From: Pseudomonas sp. S04
GTDB taxonomy: Bacteria > Pseudomonadota > Gammaproteobacteria > Pseudomonadales > Pseudomonadaceae
Direction: 5' to 3'
Length of the DNA stretch: 64,000 nt
NCBI RefSeq assembly: GCF_009834545.1
Contig: NZ_CP019427.1
Location: 4,036,001-4,100,000 of the forward strand
Position numbers and translations under genes: made by a program. The notes under the pieces are model-generated. The model was not told the DNA's origin. It made no database searches and saw only the letters and a program-made list of their open reading frames with translations. Below, piece after piece: positions 1 through 12,019 of this stretch (position 1 is the stretch's first letter; each line of letters opens with the position of its first letter).

Positions 1-597
1 CCGCCACGCCTGGCCCATTGTGGCGTCGCCGTGGATGACTGCCTGACCTATTCGGTAGGCTTCCGCGCGCCGAGCGCCGCTGAAGTGCTGACCCACTTCA
101 CCGACTTCCTCAGCCAGTTCCTGCCGGACGAAGAACGCTACACCGACGCCGACGCACAACCGGCTGCCGACCCACACCAGATCCAGCATGACGCTCTCGA
201 CCGCTTGAAAGGCCTGCTGGCCGAGCACATGAGCGACGAGCGCCTGTTGCTGACCTGGTTCGGCCAGTTCATGACCGAGCCGCGCTACCCGGAGCTGGTA
301 GCAGGCCCGGAAGATGTGACCGAGGACGACTTCCTTGGCGCCCTGGAACAAGGCGCAGTGCTGATTCGCAACCCGAGCGCGCGCCTGGCCTGGTCCGAAG
401 TCGACGACGACCTGCTGCTGTTTGCCAGCGGCCAGAGCCGTTACCTGCCAGGCAAGCTGCGCGAGTTGCTGAAAATGATTTGCGCCGCCGATGCGCTGCA
501 TGTCGACAACCTCGGCCCATGGCTCAGCGACGAAGACGGCCGCGGCCTGCTGTGCGAACTGGTCAAGCAAGGTAGCCTGGGGTTTGCCGATGAATAA
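1..597 (+). CDS. roxA: 50S ribosomal protein L16 arginine hydroxylase-type cupin oxygenase (C-terminal part)
   Basis: The gene enters from the left edge; the frame is open from base 1 (PPRLAHCGVAVDD...), so the GTG at 31 is an internal valine codon, not a start. The visible 198 codons contain the motif YSVGFRAPS, which follows the JmjC/cupin core in the YcfD/RoxA family, then the C-terminal dimerisation and winged-helix part (LLTWFGQFMTEPRYPE). Family knowledge: a 2-oxoglutarate/Fe(II) oxygenase that hydroxylates an arginine of ribosomal protein L16 in the cytoplasm. The metal-binding HxD...H core lies mostly outside the window and cannot be checked. The stop overlaps the next gene's start by 8 nt, suggesting translational coupling. 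Confidence 0.85.
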   Translation, partial: PPRLAHCGVAVDDCLTYSVGFRAPSAAEVLTHFTDFLSQFLPDEERYTDADAQPAADPHQIQHDALDRLKGLLAEHMSDERLLLTWFGQFMTEPRYPELVAGPEDVTEDDFLGALEQGAVLIRNPSARLAWSEVDDDLLLFASGQSRYLPGKLRELLKMICAADALHVDNLGPWLSDEDGRGLLCELVKQGSLGFADE

Positions 598-1015
598 GAT
601 TCGCGTACGTGTCGCAGACTGGCAAAAGGATAACGCCGAGATCCGGCGCATTCGTGAAGCGGTATTCATCGCCGAGCAATCGGTTCCACCCGAGCTGGAA
701 TGGGATGCCGACGACGCAAGCGCCGTGCACTTCCTCGCATTTGAAGGCGACTTTCCAATTGGTACTGCCCGCCTGCTGTCCGACGGCCACATCGGCCGGG
801 TCTCGGTGCTCAAGGACTGGCGCGGCCTGAAAGTCGGCGACGCCTTGATGCAAGCAGTGATCGGCGAAGCCGAGGAGCGCGGGCTCAAGCAGCAGATGCT
901 CAGCGCCCAGGTGCAGGCCACAGCGTTCTATGAGCGCCTGGGCTTCAAGATTGTCAGTGAAGAGTTCCTCGAAGCCGGGATTCCTCATGTCGACATGGTG
1001 CGTGACTCGGCTTGA
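590..1015 (+). CDS. GNAT family N-acetyltransferase
   Basis: A 141-residue protein starting at the ATG inside the end of the preceding oxygenase gene. It has a typical GNAT fold: an N-terminal strand/helix with REAVFIAEQSVP, then the acetyl-CoA loop in VSVLKDWRGLKVGDAL (R-G-x-x-x-G type), and the C-terminal AFYERLGFK motif common to the family. It should transfer an acetyl group to an unknown amine in the cytoplasm. The same upstream neighbour is, as far as I recall, common in pseudomonads. Substrate unknown. The longer open frame upstream (from 491) is only a shadow of the oxygenase gene. Confidence 0.85.
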   Translation: MNKIRVRVADWQKDNAEIRRIREAVFIAEQSVPPELEWDADDASAVHFLAFEGDFPIGTARLLSDGHIGRVSVLKDWRGLKVGDALMQAVIGEAEERGLKQQMLSAQVQATAFYERLGFKIVSEEFLEAGIPHVDMVRDSA

Positions 1016-1029
1016 AACCGGGTTGCGGC

Positions 1030-1110
1030 CATCGCGGGCAAGCCCGCTCCCACAGGGCTTGCCCATGACCTTGTGGGAGCGGGCCGGGCGGCGCTCCGCT
1101 TGCCCGCGAT
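1030..1110. repeat. REP pair (REPIN), second arm degenerate
   Basis: Two inverted Pseudomonas-type REP units: 1031-1053 reads ATCGCGGGCAAGCCCGCTCC in one orientation, and 1073-1110 starts GTGGGAGCGGGC and ends TTGCCCGCGAT in the other. The second unit carries about 15 extra bases in its middle compared with the intact pair at 26460-26522. Confidence 0.85.
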
Positions 1111-1131
1111 AGCACTATCAGAACCACCCAG

Positions 1132-1166
1132 AACGCCCCGCCATCCAACGATGCCGGGGCGTTTTG
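1132..1166 (+). terminator. Rho-independent terminator after the GNAT gene
   Basis: Inverted repeat AACGCCCCG (1132-1140) / CGGGGCGTT (1155-1163) followed by a short T-run. Confidence 0.7.
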
Positions 1167-1244
1167 CTGTCGACGATTCAACTTGCTCCACCGCAGGCCG
1201 ACAAACTGGCACTATCAAGACACTTGAATGCGGAGATAACGGAT

Positions 1245-1982
1245 ATGTCCCTACGCGCCCTGCTCACCACCCTGCTGCTCGGCTGCAGCTTTGCGGCCAT
1301 GGCGGCGACCGAAGTGGTGCCGCTCAACCACCGCACCAGCGCCGACCTGCTCCCCGTGGCACAGAATTTCATCGGCAAGGACGGCACCGTCAGCGCCTAT
1401 GGCAATCAACTGATTGTCAACGCAGATCCCGCCAGGATCGACGAACTTAAGGCCCTGCTTAGCCAGCTCGACACCGCGCCAAAACGCCTGCTGATCACCG
1501 TCGACACCAACCAGAACAACCAGCAGGACAGCAGCGACCAGCAAACGCAGATCATCAGCTACAGCACCGCCAGTCGCGAAGGCGGCATCCAGCAGATCCA
1601 GGCCAGCGAAGGCGTGCCGGCACTGATCCAGACCGGCCAGAGCGTCCCGCTCACCAGCACCGGGACCGACACTTACGGCCGCCTGCAAAGCCAGACCGAA
1701 TACCGCAATGTCACCCAGGGTTTTTACGTGACCGCCAGCGTCACCGGCGAAACCGTGCACCTGGCCATCAGCACCAACCGTGACCGCATGAGCCAGGAAC
1801 GTCCCGATGTAGTGAATGTGCAAAGCACCGACACAAGTGTCAGCGGCCGCCTGGGCCAATGGATCACCCTGGCCGGGATCAACCGCCAGACCCAGGCCGA
1901 TAAACAGGGCATGACCCGTACCTATGGGACCCAGGGCCGGGATGACCTGAGCTTGCGGGTGAAAGTCGACACCTTGGACTAA
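1245..1982 (+). CDS. Small exported secretin-like protein (type II/III secretion system family)
   Basis: A 245-residue protein. The ATG at 1245 is preceded by GGAG at 1232-1235 and opens a signal peptide (MSLRALLTTLLLGC...AMA|AT). Residues about 24-80 (VVPLNHRTSADLLPVAQNFI ... ELKALLSQLDTAPKRLLITV) match the secretin N-domain pattern. The rest (VPALIQTGQSVPL, YRNVTQGFYVTASV, WITLAGINRQ) resembles part of the secretin beta-domain, but at under 250 residues it is far shorter than a real secretin (usually over 400). No secretion-system genes are next to it. It probably sits in the periplasm or outer membrane; role unknown. Confidence 0.7.
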   Translation: MSLRALLTTLLLGCSFAAMAATEVVPLNHRTSADLLPVAQNFIGKDGTVSAYGNQLIVNADPARIDELKALLSQLDTAPKRLLITVDTNQNNQQDSSDQQTQIISYSTASREGGIQQIQASEGVPALIQTGQSVPLTSTGTDTYGRLQSQTEYRNVTQGFYVTASVTGETVHLAISTNRDRMSQERPDVVNVQSTDTSVSGRLGQWITLAGINRQTQADKQGMTRTYGTQGRDDLSLRVKVDTLD

Positions 1983-2478
1983 CTCACCGAAAACTGACTG
2001 ATTAGTCGTATTAGACCAAAGATGTAGTGCTTGAAAAAAAGCACTACAAAACGTTTGACGAGGCAAAAAAGCAAAGGCATGATGGCCTCGCTCCCGCTAA
2101 TCAGAGGCCCTGGCAAGGGCCTTCGAAGCGTTGCTTGCAACCACCCTGCGAGCCGTTTCGTGTCTGTACCGCCCACAAGGTGTGTTTGACGAGGTTGCCG
2201 ACTGGAACGAAGTTGTCCCGAGGGACGGAAGCGTAAATAGGTAACCCGGCACACCACTGATGTTCGCACCAGGCCCACGACGCCCGAATGCGCCCGACAG
2301 CTCGCCCTTACCTGCTCAGCCTCCATCCTCGAGCCCATCGTTCATCCCGTCGCCACCCCCGCCAAACCCGCCTTGACCGGCCAAGCTTCTGGTCAGCGAG
2401 CAGCCTGTTACGCCTTTTGACACGCGTACCCGGCAAACGGAATTTTCCACCAAGACCTATGCGACGAGGTTTATCTCC
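1983..2478. other. aceA upstream region, no convincing gene
   Basis: About 500 bp without a supported gene. It holds the palindrome at 2023-2048 and a direct repeat GTTTGACGAGG at 2053-2063 and 2184-2194. Short open frames here lack ribosome binding sites and family resemblance. It probably contains the aceA promoter and a long 5' leader; I could not place the -10/-35 with confidence. Confidence 0.6.
2023..2048. promoter_or_regulatory. Operator-like perfect inverted repeat upstream of aceA (possible RccR site)
   Basis: Perfect 10-bp arms TGTAGTGCTT (2023-2032) and AAGCACTACA (2039-2048) around a 6-nt A-rich centre. The outer half-sites TGTAGT...ACTACA resemble those I recall for RccR, an RpiR-family regulator of aceA in P. 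fluorescens; the exact published spacing is from memory. No T-run follows, so it is not a standard terminator. Confidence 0.55.
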
Positions 2479-3804
2479 ATGGCACTGACACGCGAACAGC
2501 AAATTGCAGCCCTCGAAAAAGACTGGGCTGAAAACCCACGCTGGAAAGGCGTGACACGCGCTTACTCCGCTGCTGACGTCGTCCGCCTGCGCGGCTCGGT
2601 TCAACCTGAGCACACCTTTGCAAAACTGGGCGCCGAGAAGCTGTGGAACCTGGTGACCCAGGGCGCCAAGCCGTCCTTCCGCCCTGAGAAAGATTTCGTC
2701 AACTGCATGGGCGCCCTGACCGGCGGCCAGGCTGTACAACAAGTCAAAGCCGGTATCCAGGCGATCTACCTGTCTGGCTGGCAAGTGGCCGCGGACAACA
2801 ACTCCGCCGAATCGATGTACCCAGACCAGTCGCTGTACCCGGTTGACTCGGTACCGACCGTGGTCAAGCGCATCAACAACTCGTTCCGTCGTGCTGACCA
2901 GATCCAGTGGAAAGCCGGCAAAGGCCCGGGCGACGAAGGCTACATCGACTACTTCGCACCCATCGTGGCTGACGCTGAAGCCGGTTTCGGCGGCGTCCTG
3001 AACGCCTACGAGCTGATGAAGAGCATGATCGAGGCAGGCGCTGCCGGCGTCCACTTCGAAGACCAACTGGCCTCCGTCAAAAAATGCGGGCACATGGGCG
3101 GCAAGGTACTGGTTCCTACCCAGGAAGCTGTACAGAAGCTGACCGCTGCTCGTCTGGCAGCTGACGTCGCCGGTACTCCGACCATCATCCTGGCCCGTAC
3201 TGACGCTAACGCCGCTGACCTGCTGACTTCCGACTGCGACCCGTACGACCAGCCATTCGTGACTGGCGAACGCACCCAGGAAGGCTTCTACAAAGTGCGC
3301 GCCGGCCTGGACCAGGCCATCGCTCGCGGCCTGGCTTACGCTCCGTACGCCGACCTGATCTGGTGCGAAACCGCCAAGCCGGACCTGGACGAAGCTCGTC
3401 GCTTCGCTGAAGCGATCAAGAAGGAATACCCGGACCAACTGCTGTCGTACAACTGCTCGCCTTCCTTCAACTGGAAGAAGAACCTGGACGACGCGACCAT
3501 CGCCAAGTTCCAGCGCGAACTGTCCGCCATGGGCTACAAGCACCAGTTCATCACCCTGGCTGGCATTCACAACATGTGGCACAGCATGTTCAACCTGGCG
3601 CACGACTACGCCCGCAACGACATGACTGCCTACGTGAAGCTGCAAGAGCAGGAATTCGCTGACGCTGCCAAAGGCTACACCTTCGTGGCGCACCAGCAGG
3701 AAGTGGGCACTGGCTACTTCGACGACATGACCACCGTGATCCAGGGCGGCTCGTCTTCGGTGACCGCACTGACCGGCTCCACCGAAGAAGAACAGTTCCA
3801 CTGA
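2479..3804 (+). CDS. aceA: Isocitrate lyase
   Basis: A 441-residue cytoplasmic enzyme of the glyoxylate shunt, cleaving isocitrate to succinate and glyoxylate so that cells can grow on acetate or fatty acids. The signature KKCGHMGGK is at residues 201-209 with the catalytic cysteine at C203. The substrate- and metal-binding stretches ([10 protein letters not shown] at 99-108, [10 protein letters not shown] at 163-172) are intact. Its length matches the shorter enterobacterial-type isocitrate lyases. It is monocistronic, between a long regulatory leader and a strong terminator. Expression is probably controlled through the upstream palindrome. Confidence 0.97.
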   Translation: MALTREQQIAALEKDWAENPRWKGVTRAYSAADVVRLRGSVQPEHTFAKLGAEKLWNLVTQGAKPSFRPEKDFVNCMGALTGGQAVQQVKAGIQAIYLSGWQVAADNNSAESMYPDQSLYPVDSVPTVVKRINNSFRRADQIQWKAGKGPGDEGYIDYFAPIVADAEAGFGGVLNAYELMKSMIEAGAAGVHFEDQLASVKKCGHMGGKVLVPTQEAVQKLTAARLAADVAGTPTIILARTDANAADLLTSDCDPYDQPFVTGERTQEGFYKVRAGLDQAIARGLAYAPYADLIWCETAKPDLDEARRFAEAIKKEYPDQLLSYNCSPSFNWKKNLDDATIAKFQRELSAMGYKHQFITLAGIHNMWHSMFNLAHDYARNDMTAYVKLQEQEFADAAKGYTFVAHQQEVGTGYFDDMTTVIQGGSSSVTALTGSTEEEQFH

Positions 3805-3872
3805 TCGACTTCGCCTTGAGCACACGGCCATCGCAGACCTGGTAGAAAGCTAACTGCAATGCCGAAAATCTG

Positions 3873-3902
3873 ACGCCCCGACTGGTTCGGGGCGTTTTTT
3901 TT
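3873..3902 (+). terminator. Rho-independent terminator of aceA
   Basis: ACGCCCCG (3873-3880) / CGGGGCGT (3888-3895) followed by eight T residues. Confidence 0.9.
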
Positions 3903-4360
3903 GCGTGGGATCCCACGAACACCGTGCGCGCCCCTCCCACAGGACGCATGAAGCAAAACATTGATCCAGAGCGGTGTCGGCAATGGTCAAAACGGTTAAA
4001 ACCTGCCCCCGGGCAACTTGCTGTAGCAGGCAAGTAACCGTAACTTTGCGCTTACCCGGCCGTGGAATAGTTTAAAAACCGCTACAAATAATATTGATTA
4101 TCATTCAGCTCAAACTATATTCATTGCAACAGCCACAAAACATAATTAACAAAACCCCGGCTAATGCCCGTACCGCACGGGCTGCAGGGCCTCGCAGGTG
4201 CGCTATGTCCTTATTCCTATAAATAATTTCGCTATAGGAATTTTACTTGCACGGTGTTTAGCCATAAAATCACCGCGATTGATTGCGCTGCGACATATCG
4301 TCACTGCTTTATTTCTTTATCAAGCTCAGAGACCCTTGCTCTCTGTTAAGGATTACCAGC
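3903..4360. other. nuo operon upstream region
   Basis: About 460 bp between the aceA terminator and nuoA with no supported gene. AT content rises sharply from 4060 to 4330, as expected for the nuo promoter. A Fur-box-like sequence AATATTGATTATCATTCAG lies at 4090-4108 (13 of 19 matches to the classical consensus by eye). I could not choose one -10/-35 pair with confidence. Confidence 0.5.
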
Positions 4361-4774
4361 ATGCCCGAAGCGACAGGACTCATGGCCCACAACTGGGGCT
4401 TTGCCATTTTCCTTCTGGGTGTCGGCGGCCTTTGTGCCTTCATGCTCGGCGTCTCCAGCCTCCTCGGGTCAAAAGCCTGGGGCCGCAGCAAAAACGAACC
4501 GTTCGAGTCCGGCATGCTACCTACAGGTGGCGCCCGCTTGCGGCTCTCAGCCAAATTCTATCTGGTCGCGATGTTGTTCGTGATCTTCGATATCGAAGCC
4601 CTCTTTCTCTTTGCATGGTCTGTGTCCGTCCGCGAAAGCGGCTGGACCGGATTCGTCGAAGCTCTCGTTTTCATAGCAATTCTGTTGGCAGGTCTTGTCT
4701 ACCTATTTCGAGTGGGCGCCCTTGACTGGGCTCCGGAAGCTCGTCGTAAGCGGCAGGCGAAGCTGAAACAATGA
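4361..4774 (+). CDS. nuoA: NADH-quinone oxidoreductase subunit A
   Basis: A 137-residue membrane subunit of complex I and the first gene of the nuo operon. Three transmembrane segments are visible (about residues 13-35, 67-89 and 97-119), with the conserved loop [20 protein letters not shown] between the first two and the acidic F-D-I-E-A motif in the second. The ATG at 4361 is preceded by AAGGA; the longer open frame upstream lacks such a site. The gene ends 10 nt before nuoB. Confidence 0.96.
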   Translation: MPEATGLMAHNWGFAIFLLGVGGLCAFMLGVSSLLGSKAWGRSKNEPFESGMLPTGGARLRLSAKFYLVAMLFVIFDIEALFLFAWSVSVRESGWTGFVEALVFIAILLAGLVYLFRVGALDWAPEARRKRQAKLKQ

Positions 4775-4784
4775 GGCTTTGGCA

Positions 4785-5459
4785 ATGCAATACAATCTCA
4801 CCAGGATCGACCCGGATGCTCCTAACGAGCAGTACCCGATCGGCGAGCGGGAAACCGTTTCCGATCCGTTAGAAGATCAAGTCCACAAAAACATCTACAT
4901 GGGCAAGCTCGAAGACGTGCTGAACGGCGCGGTCAACTGGGGACGTAAGAACTCCCTGTGGCCGTACAACTTCGGCCTTTCGTGCTGCTACGTGGAAATG
5001 ACCACTGCCTTCACGGCGCCCCACGACATCGCGCGCTTTGGCGCCGAGGTTATCCGGGCATCGCCGCGCCAGGCGGATTTCATGGTTATCGCCGGTACCT
5101 GCTTCATCAAGATGGCGCCGATCATTCAGCGTCTCTACGAGCAAATGCTCGAGCCGAAGTGGGTAATCTCCATGGGCTCGTGCGCCAACTCCGGTGGCAT
5201 GTACGACATCTACTCCGTGGTTCAGGGAGTGGACAAGTTCCTGCCCGTGGACGTCTACGTGCCTGGCTGCCCGCCCCGCCCTGAAGCTTTCCTGCAAGGC
5301 CTGATGCTGCTGCAGGAGTCGATTGGCCAAGAGCGTCGCCCGCTTTCCTGGGTCGTCGGCGATCAAGGCGTGTACCGCGCCGAGATGCCTTCGCAAAAGG
5401 AACAGCGCCGCGAACAGCGAATCGCAGTCACCAACCTGCGCAGCCCCGACGAAGTCTGA
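4785..5459 (+). CDS. nuoB: NADH-quinone oxidoreductase subunit B
   Basis: A 224-residue peripheral-arm subunit that carries iron-sulfur cluster N2, the last electron donor to quinone. The four cluster ligands are present: C67 and C68 (GLSCCYVE), C133 (MGSCANS) and C162 (VPGCPPRPE). The ATG at 4785, with GAGG about 8 nt upstream, gives the usual [11 protein letters not shown]-terminus; the TTG at 4779 would add two residues and is less likely. Confidence 0.97.
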   Translation: MQYNLTRIDPDAPNEQYPIGERETVSDPLEDQVHKNIYMGKLEDVLNGAVNWGRKNSLWPYNFGLSCCYVEMTTAFTAPHDIARFGAEVIRASPRQADFMVIAGTCFIKMAPIIQRLYEQMLEPKWVISMGSCANSGGMYDIYSVVQGVDKFLPVDVYVPGCPPRPEAFLQGLMLLQESIGQERRPLSWVVGDQGVYRAEMPSQKEQRREQRIAVTNLRSPDEV

Positions 5460-5525
5460 TCCAGATCTGTTCCTGCAAAGAAACCGAAAACTGGCTTCAT
5501 TCTTTACGTTGACCGAAAGCGATAA

Positions 5526-7316
<1,791 letters not shown>

Positions 7317-7318
7317 GC

Positions 7319-7816
7319 ATGAACAGCACGCTTATCCAGACAGACCGTTTCACCTTGAGTGAAACCGAGCGCTCGGCCATCGAGCACGAGTTGCATCACT
7401 ACGAAGACCCGCGCGCGGCGTCGATCGAAGCCCTGAAGATCGTCCAGAAGGAACGTGGCTGGGTGCCCGATGGCGCCCTGTACGCCATCGGCGAGATCCT
7501 CGGCATCCCGGCCAGCGACGTTGAAGGCGTGGCGACGTTCTACAGCCAGATCTTCCGCCAGCCAGTGGGCCGCCACATCATTCGCGTCTGCGACAGCATG
7601 GTCTGCTACATCGGCGGCCATGAGTCGGTGGTCAGTGAAATCCAGAGCAAACTGGGGATCGGCCTCGGCCAGACCACTGCCGACGGTCGTTTCACCCTGC
7701 TGCCTGTCTGCTGCCTCGGCAACTGCGACAAGGCGCCGGCGTTGATGATCGACGACGACACTTTCGGTGACGTACAGCCTGCTGGCGTTGCCAAACTGTT
7801 GGAGGGCTACGTATGA
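7319..7816 (+). CDS. nuoE: NADH-quinone oxidoreductase subunit E
   Basis: A 165-residue thioredoxin-fold subunit of the NADH dehydrogenase module, holding the 2Fe-2S cluster N1a. The ligand cysteines are visible at C91 and C96 ([12 protein letters not shown]) and C132 and C136 ([10 protein letters not shown]). It starts 2 nt after nuoCD and overlaps nuoF by 4 nt (ATGA), so it is translated as part of a tightly coupled block. Confidence 0.97.
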   Translation: MNSTLIQTDRFTLSETERSAIEHELHHYEDPRAASIEALKIVQKERGWVPDGALYAIGEILGIPASDVEGVATFYSQIFRQPVGRHIIRVCDSMVCYIGGHESVVSEIQSKLGIGLGQTTADGRFTLLPVCCLGNCDKAPALMIDDDTFGDVQPAGVAKLLEGYV

Positions 7817-9168
7817 CCCTGACTTCCTTCGGCCCGGCCAACCGCATCAAGCGCTCGGCAGAGACCCATCCGCTGACCTGGCGCCTGCGTGACGACGGCG
7901 AGGCCGTATGGCTCGACGAGTACCAGGCCAAGAACGGTTACGCCGCGGCACGCAAGGCCTTCGCCGACATGGCCCAGGACGACATCGTCCAGACCGTGAA
8001 AGACGCCGGCCTCAAGGGTCGCGGTGGCGCGGGCTTCCCCACGGGTGTGAAGTGGGGCCTGATGCCCAAAGACGAATCCATCAACATCCGCTACCTGCTG
8101 TGCAACGCGGATGAAATGGAGCCCAACACCTGGAAAGACCGCATGCTGATGGAGCAACTGCCCCATCTGCTGATCGAAGGCATGCTGATCAGCGCCCGCG
8201 CGCTGAAAACCTACCGTGGCTACATCTTCCTGCGTGGCGAATACACCACCGCCGCCAAGCACCTCAACCGTGCCGTGGAAGAAGCCAAGGCCGCTGGCCT
8301 GCTGGGTAAAAACATCCTCGGTTCGGGTTTTGATTTCGAGCTGTTCGTGCACACCGGCGCCGGGCGTTACATCTGCGGTGAAGAAACCGCACTGATCAAC
8401 TCCCTCGAAGGCCGTCGCGCCAACCCGCGCTCCAAGCCACCCTTCCCTGCCGCCGTAGGCGTGTGGGGCAAGCCGACCTGCGTGAACAACGTTGAAACCC
8501 TGTGCAACGTGCCGGCGATCATTGCCGACGGCGTGGACTGGTACAAATCGTTGTCCCGCGAAGGCAGCGAAGACATGGGCACCAAGCTCATGGGCTTCTC
8601 CGGCAAGGTCAAGAACCCGGGCCTGTGGGAGCTGCCATTCGGCGTTACCGGCCGCGAACTGTTCGAAGACTACGCTGGCGGCATGCGCGATGGCTTCAAG
8701 CTCAAGGCCTGGCAGCCAGGCGGCGCCGGTACCGGCTTCTTGCTGCCGGAACACCTGGACGCACAAATGTACGCCGGCGGCATCGCCAAGGTGGGCACCC
8801 GTATGGGTACCGGCCTGGCCATGGCGGTGGACGACAGCGTCAACATGGTGTCCCTGCTGCGCAATATGGAACAGTTCTTCGCCCGTGAGTCGTGCGGTTT
8901 CTGCACCCCTTGCCGCGATGGCTTGCCATGGAGCGTCAAGCTGCTGATGGCTATCGAGAAAGGCGAAGGCCAACCCGGTGACATCGAGACCCTGCTGGGT
9001 CTGGTCGGCTTCCTCGGCCCAGGCAAGACCTTCTGTGCTCACGCACCGGGTGCCGTGGAGCCATTGGGCAGCGCTATCAAATACTTCCGTCCAGAGTTCG
9101 AAGCCGGCATCGCGCCTATCAGCGCCGCCGTCCCGCCCCTGGCAAGGCCGATCGTAATCGGCGCGTAA
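7813..9168 (+). CDS. nuoF: NADH-quinone oxidoreductase subunit F
   Basis: A 451-residue flavoprotein that binds NADH and FMN and passes electrons to cluster N3. It shows the glycine-rich nucleotide loop [10 protein letters not shown] (residues 69-78), the FMN-site motif [14 protein letters not shown], and N3 ligands C361, C364, C367 ([11 protein letters not shown]) and C408 (KTFCAHAPG). The gene is followed by a hairpin and a 136-nt gap before nuoG. Confidence 0.97.
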   Translation: MTLTSFGPANRIKRSAETHPLTWRLRDDGEAVWLDEYQAKNGYAAARKAFADMAQDDIVQTVKDAGLKGRGGAGFPTGVKWGLMPKDESINIRYLLCNADEMEPNTWKDRMLMEQLPHLLIEGMLISARALKTYRGYIFLRGEYTTAAKHLNRAVEEAKAAGLLGKNILGSGFDFELFVHTGAGRYICGEETALINSLEGRRANPRSKPPFPAAVGVWGKPTCVNNVETLCNVPAIIADGVDWYKSLSREGSEDMGTKLMGFSGKVKNPGLWELPFGVTGRELFEDYAGGMRDGFKLKAWQPGGAGTGFLLPEHLDAQMYAGGIAKVGTRMGTGLAMAVDDSVNMVSLLRNMEQFFARESCGFCTPCRDGLPWSVKLLMAIEKGEGQPGDIETLLGLVGFLGPGKTFCAHAPGAVEPLGSAIKYFRPEFEAGIAPISAAVPPLARPIVIGA

Positions 9169-9176
9169 CGCTTAAC

Positions 9177-9204
9177 AAGGCGAAGGGTCCGTGCCCTTCG
9201 CCTT
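9177..9204 (+). other. Perfect 11-bp hairpin between nuoF and nuoG
   Basis: AAGGCGAAGGG (9177-9187) and CCCTTCGCCTT (9194-9204) around loop TCCGTG, 8 nt after the nuoF stop. No proper T-run follows (TCTCGTG), so it may be a weak attenuator, an mRNA-stabilising structure or a processing site inside the operon. Confidence 0.6.
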
Positions 9205-9304
9205 CTCGTGTGATGACGCCGCCCGCGGCTGTTTTGACTCACGCGAATGACAAGATTCCATTAGCCACGCCCGCTGACACCGGGCCAACGAAGAACTTTG
9301 AACC

Positions 9305-12019
9305 ATGGCCACTATCCACGTAGACGGCAAAGCGCTCGAAGTCGACGGGGCAGACAACCTGTTACAGGCATGTCTGTCGCTAGGCCTCGATATTCCTTAC
9401 TTCTGCTGGCACCCCGCCCTTGGCAGCGTTGGCGCTTGCCGCCAGTGCGCGGTCAAGCAGTACACCGACGAGAACGACACCCGCGGTCGTATCGTCATGT
9501 CCTGCATGACCCCTGCCACCGATGGCACCTGGATCTCCATCGACGATGAAGAGTCCAAGGCCTTTCGCGCCAGCGTTGTTGAATGGCTGATGACCAACCA
9601 CCCTCACGACTGCCCGGTCTGTGAGGAAGGCGGTCACTGCCACCTGCAAGACATGACGGTAATGACCGGCCACAACGAGCGCCGTTACCGCTTCACCAAG
9701 CGTACCCACCAGAACCAGCAACTGGGCCCGTTCATTTCCCACGAGATGAACCGCTGCATCGCCTGCTACCGCTGCGTGCGCTTCTATAAAGACTACGCCG
9801 GCGGCACCGACCTGGGCGTGTTCGGCGCCCACGACAACGTGTACTTCGGTCGCGTTGAAGACGGCACCCTGGAAAGCGAGTTCTCCGGCAACCTCACCGA
9901 GGTCTGCCCGACCGGTGTGTTCACCGACAAGACTCACTCCGAGCGCTACAACCGCAAGTGGGACATGCAGTTCTCGCCGAGCATCTGCCATGGCTGCTCC
10001 AGCGGTTGCAACATCTCCCCAGGTGAGCGCTACGGCGAACTGCGGCGCATCGAGAACCGTTTCAACGGTTCGGTGAACCAGTACTTCCTGTGCGACCGTG
10101 GCCGTTTCGGTTATGGCTACGTCAACCGCGAAGATCGCCCGCGCCAGCCTCTGCTGGCCAATGGTGCCAAGCTGAGCCTCGACGAAGCGCTGGATAAAGC
10201 CGCCGACCTGCTGCGCGGTCGCAACATCGTCGGTATCGGTTCGCCGCGGGCCAGCCTCGAAAGCAACTACGCGTTGCGCGAGCTGGTCGGCGCCGAGCAC
10301 TTCTACAGCGGTATCGAAGCCGCTGAGCTGGAGCGTATTCGCCTGGTCCTGCAAGTGCTGAACGACAGCCCGCTGCCAGTGCCGAACATGCGTGACATCG
10401 AAGACCACGACGCGATCTTCGTCCTCGGTGAAGACCTGACCCAGACCGCCGCCCGCATGGCGCTGTCCCTGCGTCAATCGGTCAAGGGCAAGGCTGAAGA
10501 CATGGCCGACGCCATGCGCGTCCAGCCTTGGCTCGACGCCGCCGTGAAGAACATCGGCCAGCACGCGCTGAACCCGCTGTTCATCGCCAGCATCGCTGAG
10601 ACCAAGCTCGACGACATCGCCGAAGAGTGCGTACACGCCGCGCCCGACGACCTGGCCCGCATCGGTTTTGCCGTGGCTCACGCCCTCGACGCCAGCGCTC
10701 CAGCCGTTGAAGGCCTGGACAGCGAAGCCCTCGAACTGGCCAAGCGCATCGCCGACGCCCTGCTCGCGGCCAAGCGTCCATTAATCATTGCCGGCACCTC
10801 GTTGGGCTCCAAGGCGCTGATCGAAGCTGCCGCGAACATCGCCAAGGCGCTGAAGCTGCGCGAGAAGAACGGCTCCATCAGCCTGATCGTGCCAGAGGCC
10901 AACAGCCTCGGCCTGGCCATGCTCGGTGGCGAATCGGTCGATGCAGCCCTGCAAGCAGTCATCGACGGCCAGGCCGACGCCATCGTCGTGCTGGAAAACG
11001 ACCTGTACACCCGCACCACCAAGGCCAAGGTCGATGCAGCCCTGAGCGCCGCGAAAGTAGTAATCGTCGCTGACCATCAGAAGACCGCCACCAGTGATCG
11101 CGCGCACCTGGTCCTGCCAGCTGCCAGCTTCGCCGAAGGCGATGGCACCCTGGTCAGCCAGGAAGGTCGCGCCCAGCGCTTCTTCCAGGTGTTCGATCCG
11201 AAGTACATGGACGCCAGCATCCTGGTCCACGAAGGCTGGCGCTGGCTGCACGCCCTGCGCGCCACCCTGCTGAACCAGCCAATCGACTGGACCCAGCTCG
11301 ACCACGTGACCGCTGCCGTCGCTTCCAGCACGCCGCAACTGGCACGCATCGTCGATGCCGCCCCGTCCGCCGCGTTCCGCATCAAGGGCATGAAACTCGC
11401 CCGTGAGCCGCTGCGTTACTCCGGCCGGACCGCCATGCGCGCCGACATCAGCGTGCACGAGCCGCGCACCCCGCAAGACAACGACACCGCGTTCGCCTTC
11501 TCCATGGAAGGTTACTCGGGTTCGGTCGAGCCGCGTCAGCAAGTGCCATTCGCCTGGTCCCCGGGCTGGAACTCGCCGCAAGCCTGGAACAAATTCCAGG
11601 ACGAAGTCGGTGGTCACATCCGCGCTGGCGACCCAGGCACCCGCCTGATCGAAAGCACGGGTGATGCGCTGAACTGGTTCGCCAATGTGCCTCGCGCCTT
11701 CAACCCGGCCCAGGGTACCTGGCAGGTCGTGCCGTTCTTCCACCTGCTCGGCAGCGAAGAGAACTCTTCCAAGGCCGCTCCGGTACAAGAACGCATTCCC
11801 GCGGCCTACGTGGCGCTGGCCAAGTCCGAAGCCGATCGCCTGGGGGTCAACGATGGCGCCCTGCTGAGCCTGAACGTGGCCGGCCAGACCCTGCGTCTGC
11901 CACTGCGCATCAATGAGCAGCTGGGTGCTGGCCTGGTGGCCTTGCCTGCCGGCCTGGCTGGCATTCCACCAGCGATCGCAGGCTTTTCCGTTGACGGTCT
12001 GCAGGAGGCAGCGCAATGA
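9305..12019 (+). CDS. nuoG: NADH-quinone oxidoreductase subunit G
   Basis: A 904-residue subunit that wires electrons through the peripheral arm. The N-terminus has a ferredoxin-like 2Fe-2S site ([18 protein letters not shown] plus SCMTPA), then the histidine/cysteine site [14 protein letters not shown] (N5), and the N4 site built from [11 protein letters not shown] and [10 protein letters not shown] molybdopterin-oxidoreductase-like domain follows, opening with [10 protein letters not shown], the ligand set of the extra cluster N7 found in some bacteria. The ATG at 9305 starts [13 protein letters not shown]. The stop overlaps nuoH by 4 nt. Confidence 0.96.
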   Translation: MATIHVDGKALEVDGADNLLQACLSLGLDIPYFCWHPALGSVGACRQCAVKQYTDENDTRGRIVMSCMTPATDGTWISIDDEESKAFRASVVEWLMTNHPHDCPVCEEGGHCHLQDMTVMTGHNERRYRFTKRTHQNQQLGPFISHEMNRCIACYRCVRFYKDYAGGTDLGVFGAHDNVYFGRVEDGTLESEFSGNLTEVCPTGVFTDKTHSERYNRKWDMQFSPSICHGCSSGCNISPGERYGELRRIENRFNGSVNQYFLCDRGRFGYGYVNREDRPRQPLLANGAKLSLDEALDKAADLLRGRNIVGIGSPRASLESNYALRELVGAEHFYSGIEAAELERIRLVLQVLNDSPLPVPNMRDIEDHDAIFVLGEDLTQTAARMALSLRQSVKGKAEDMADAMRVQPWLDAAVKNIGQHALNPLFIASIAETKLDDIAEECVHAAPDDLARIGFAVAHALDASAPAVEGLDSEALELAKRIADALLAAKRPLIIAGTSLGSKALIEAAANIAKALKLREKNGSISLIVPEANSLGLAMLGGESVDAALQAVIDGQADAIVVLENDLYTRTTKAKVDAALSAAKVVIVADHQKTATSDRAHLVLPAASFAEGDGTLVSQEGRAQRFFQVFDPKYMDASILVHEGWRWLHALRATLLNQPIDWTQLDHVTAAVASSTPQLARIVDAAPSAAFRIKGMKLAREPLRYSGRTAMRADISVHEPRTPQDNDTAFAFSMEGYSGSVEPRQQVPFAWSPGWNSPQAWNKFQDEVGGHIRAGDPGTRLIESTGDALNWFANVPRAFNPAQGTWQVVPFFHLLGSEENSSKAAPVQERIPAAYVALAKSEADRLGVNDGALLSLNVAGQTLRLPLRINEQLGAGLVALPAGLAGIPPAIAGFSVDGLQEAAQ

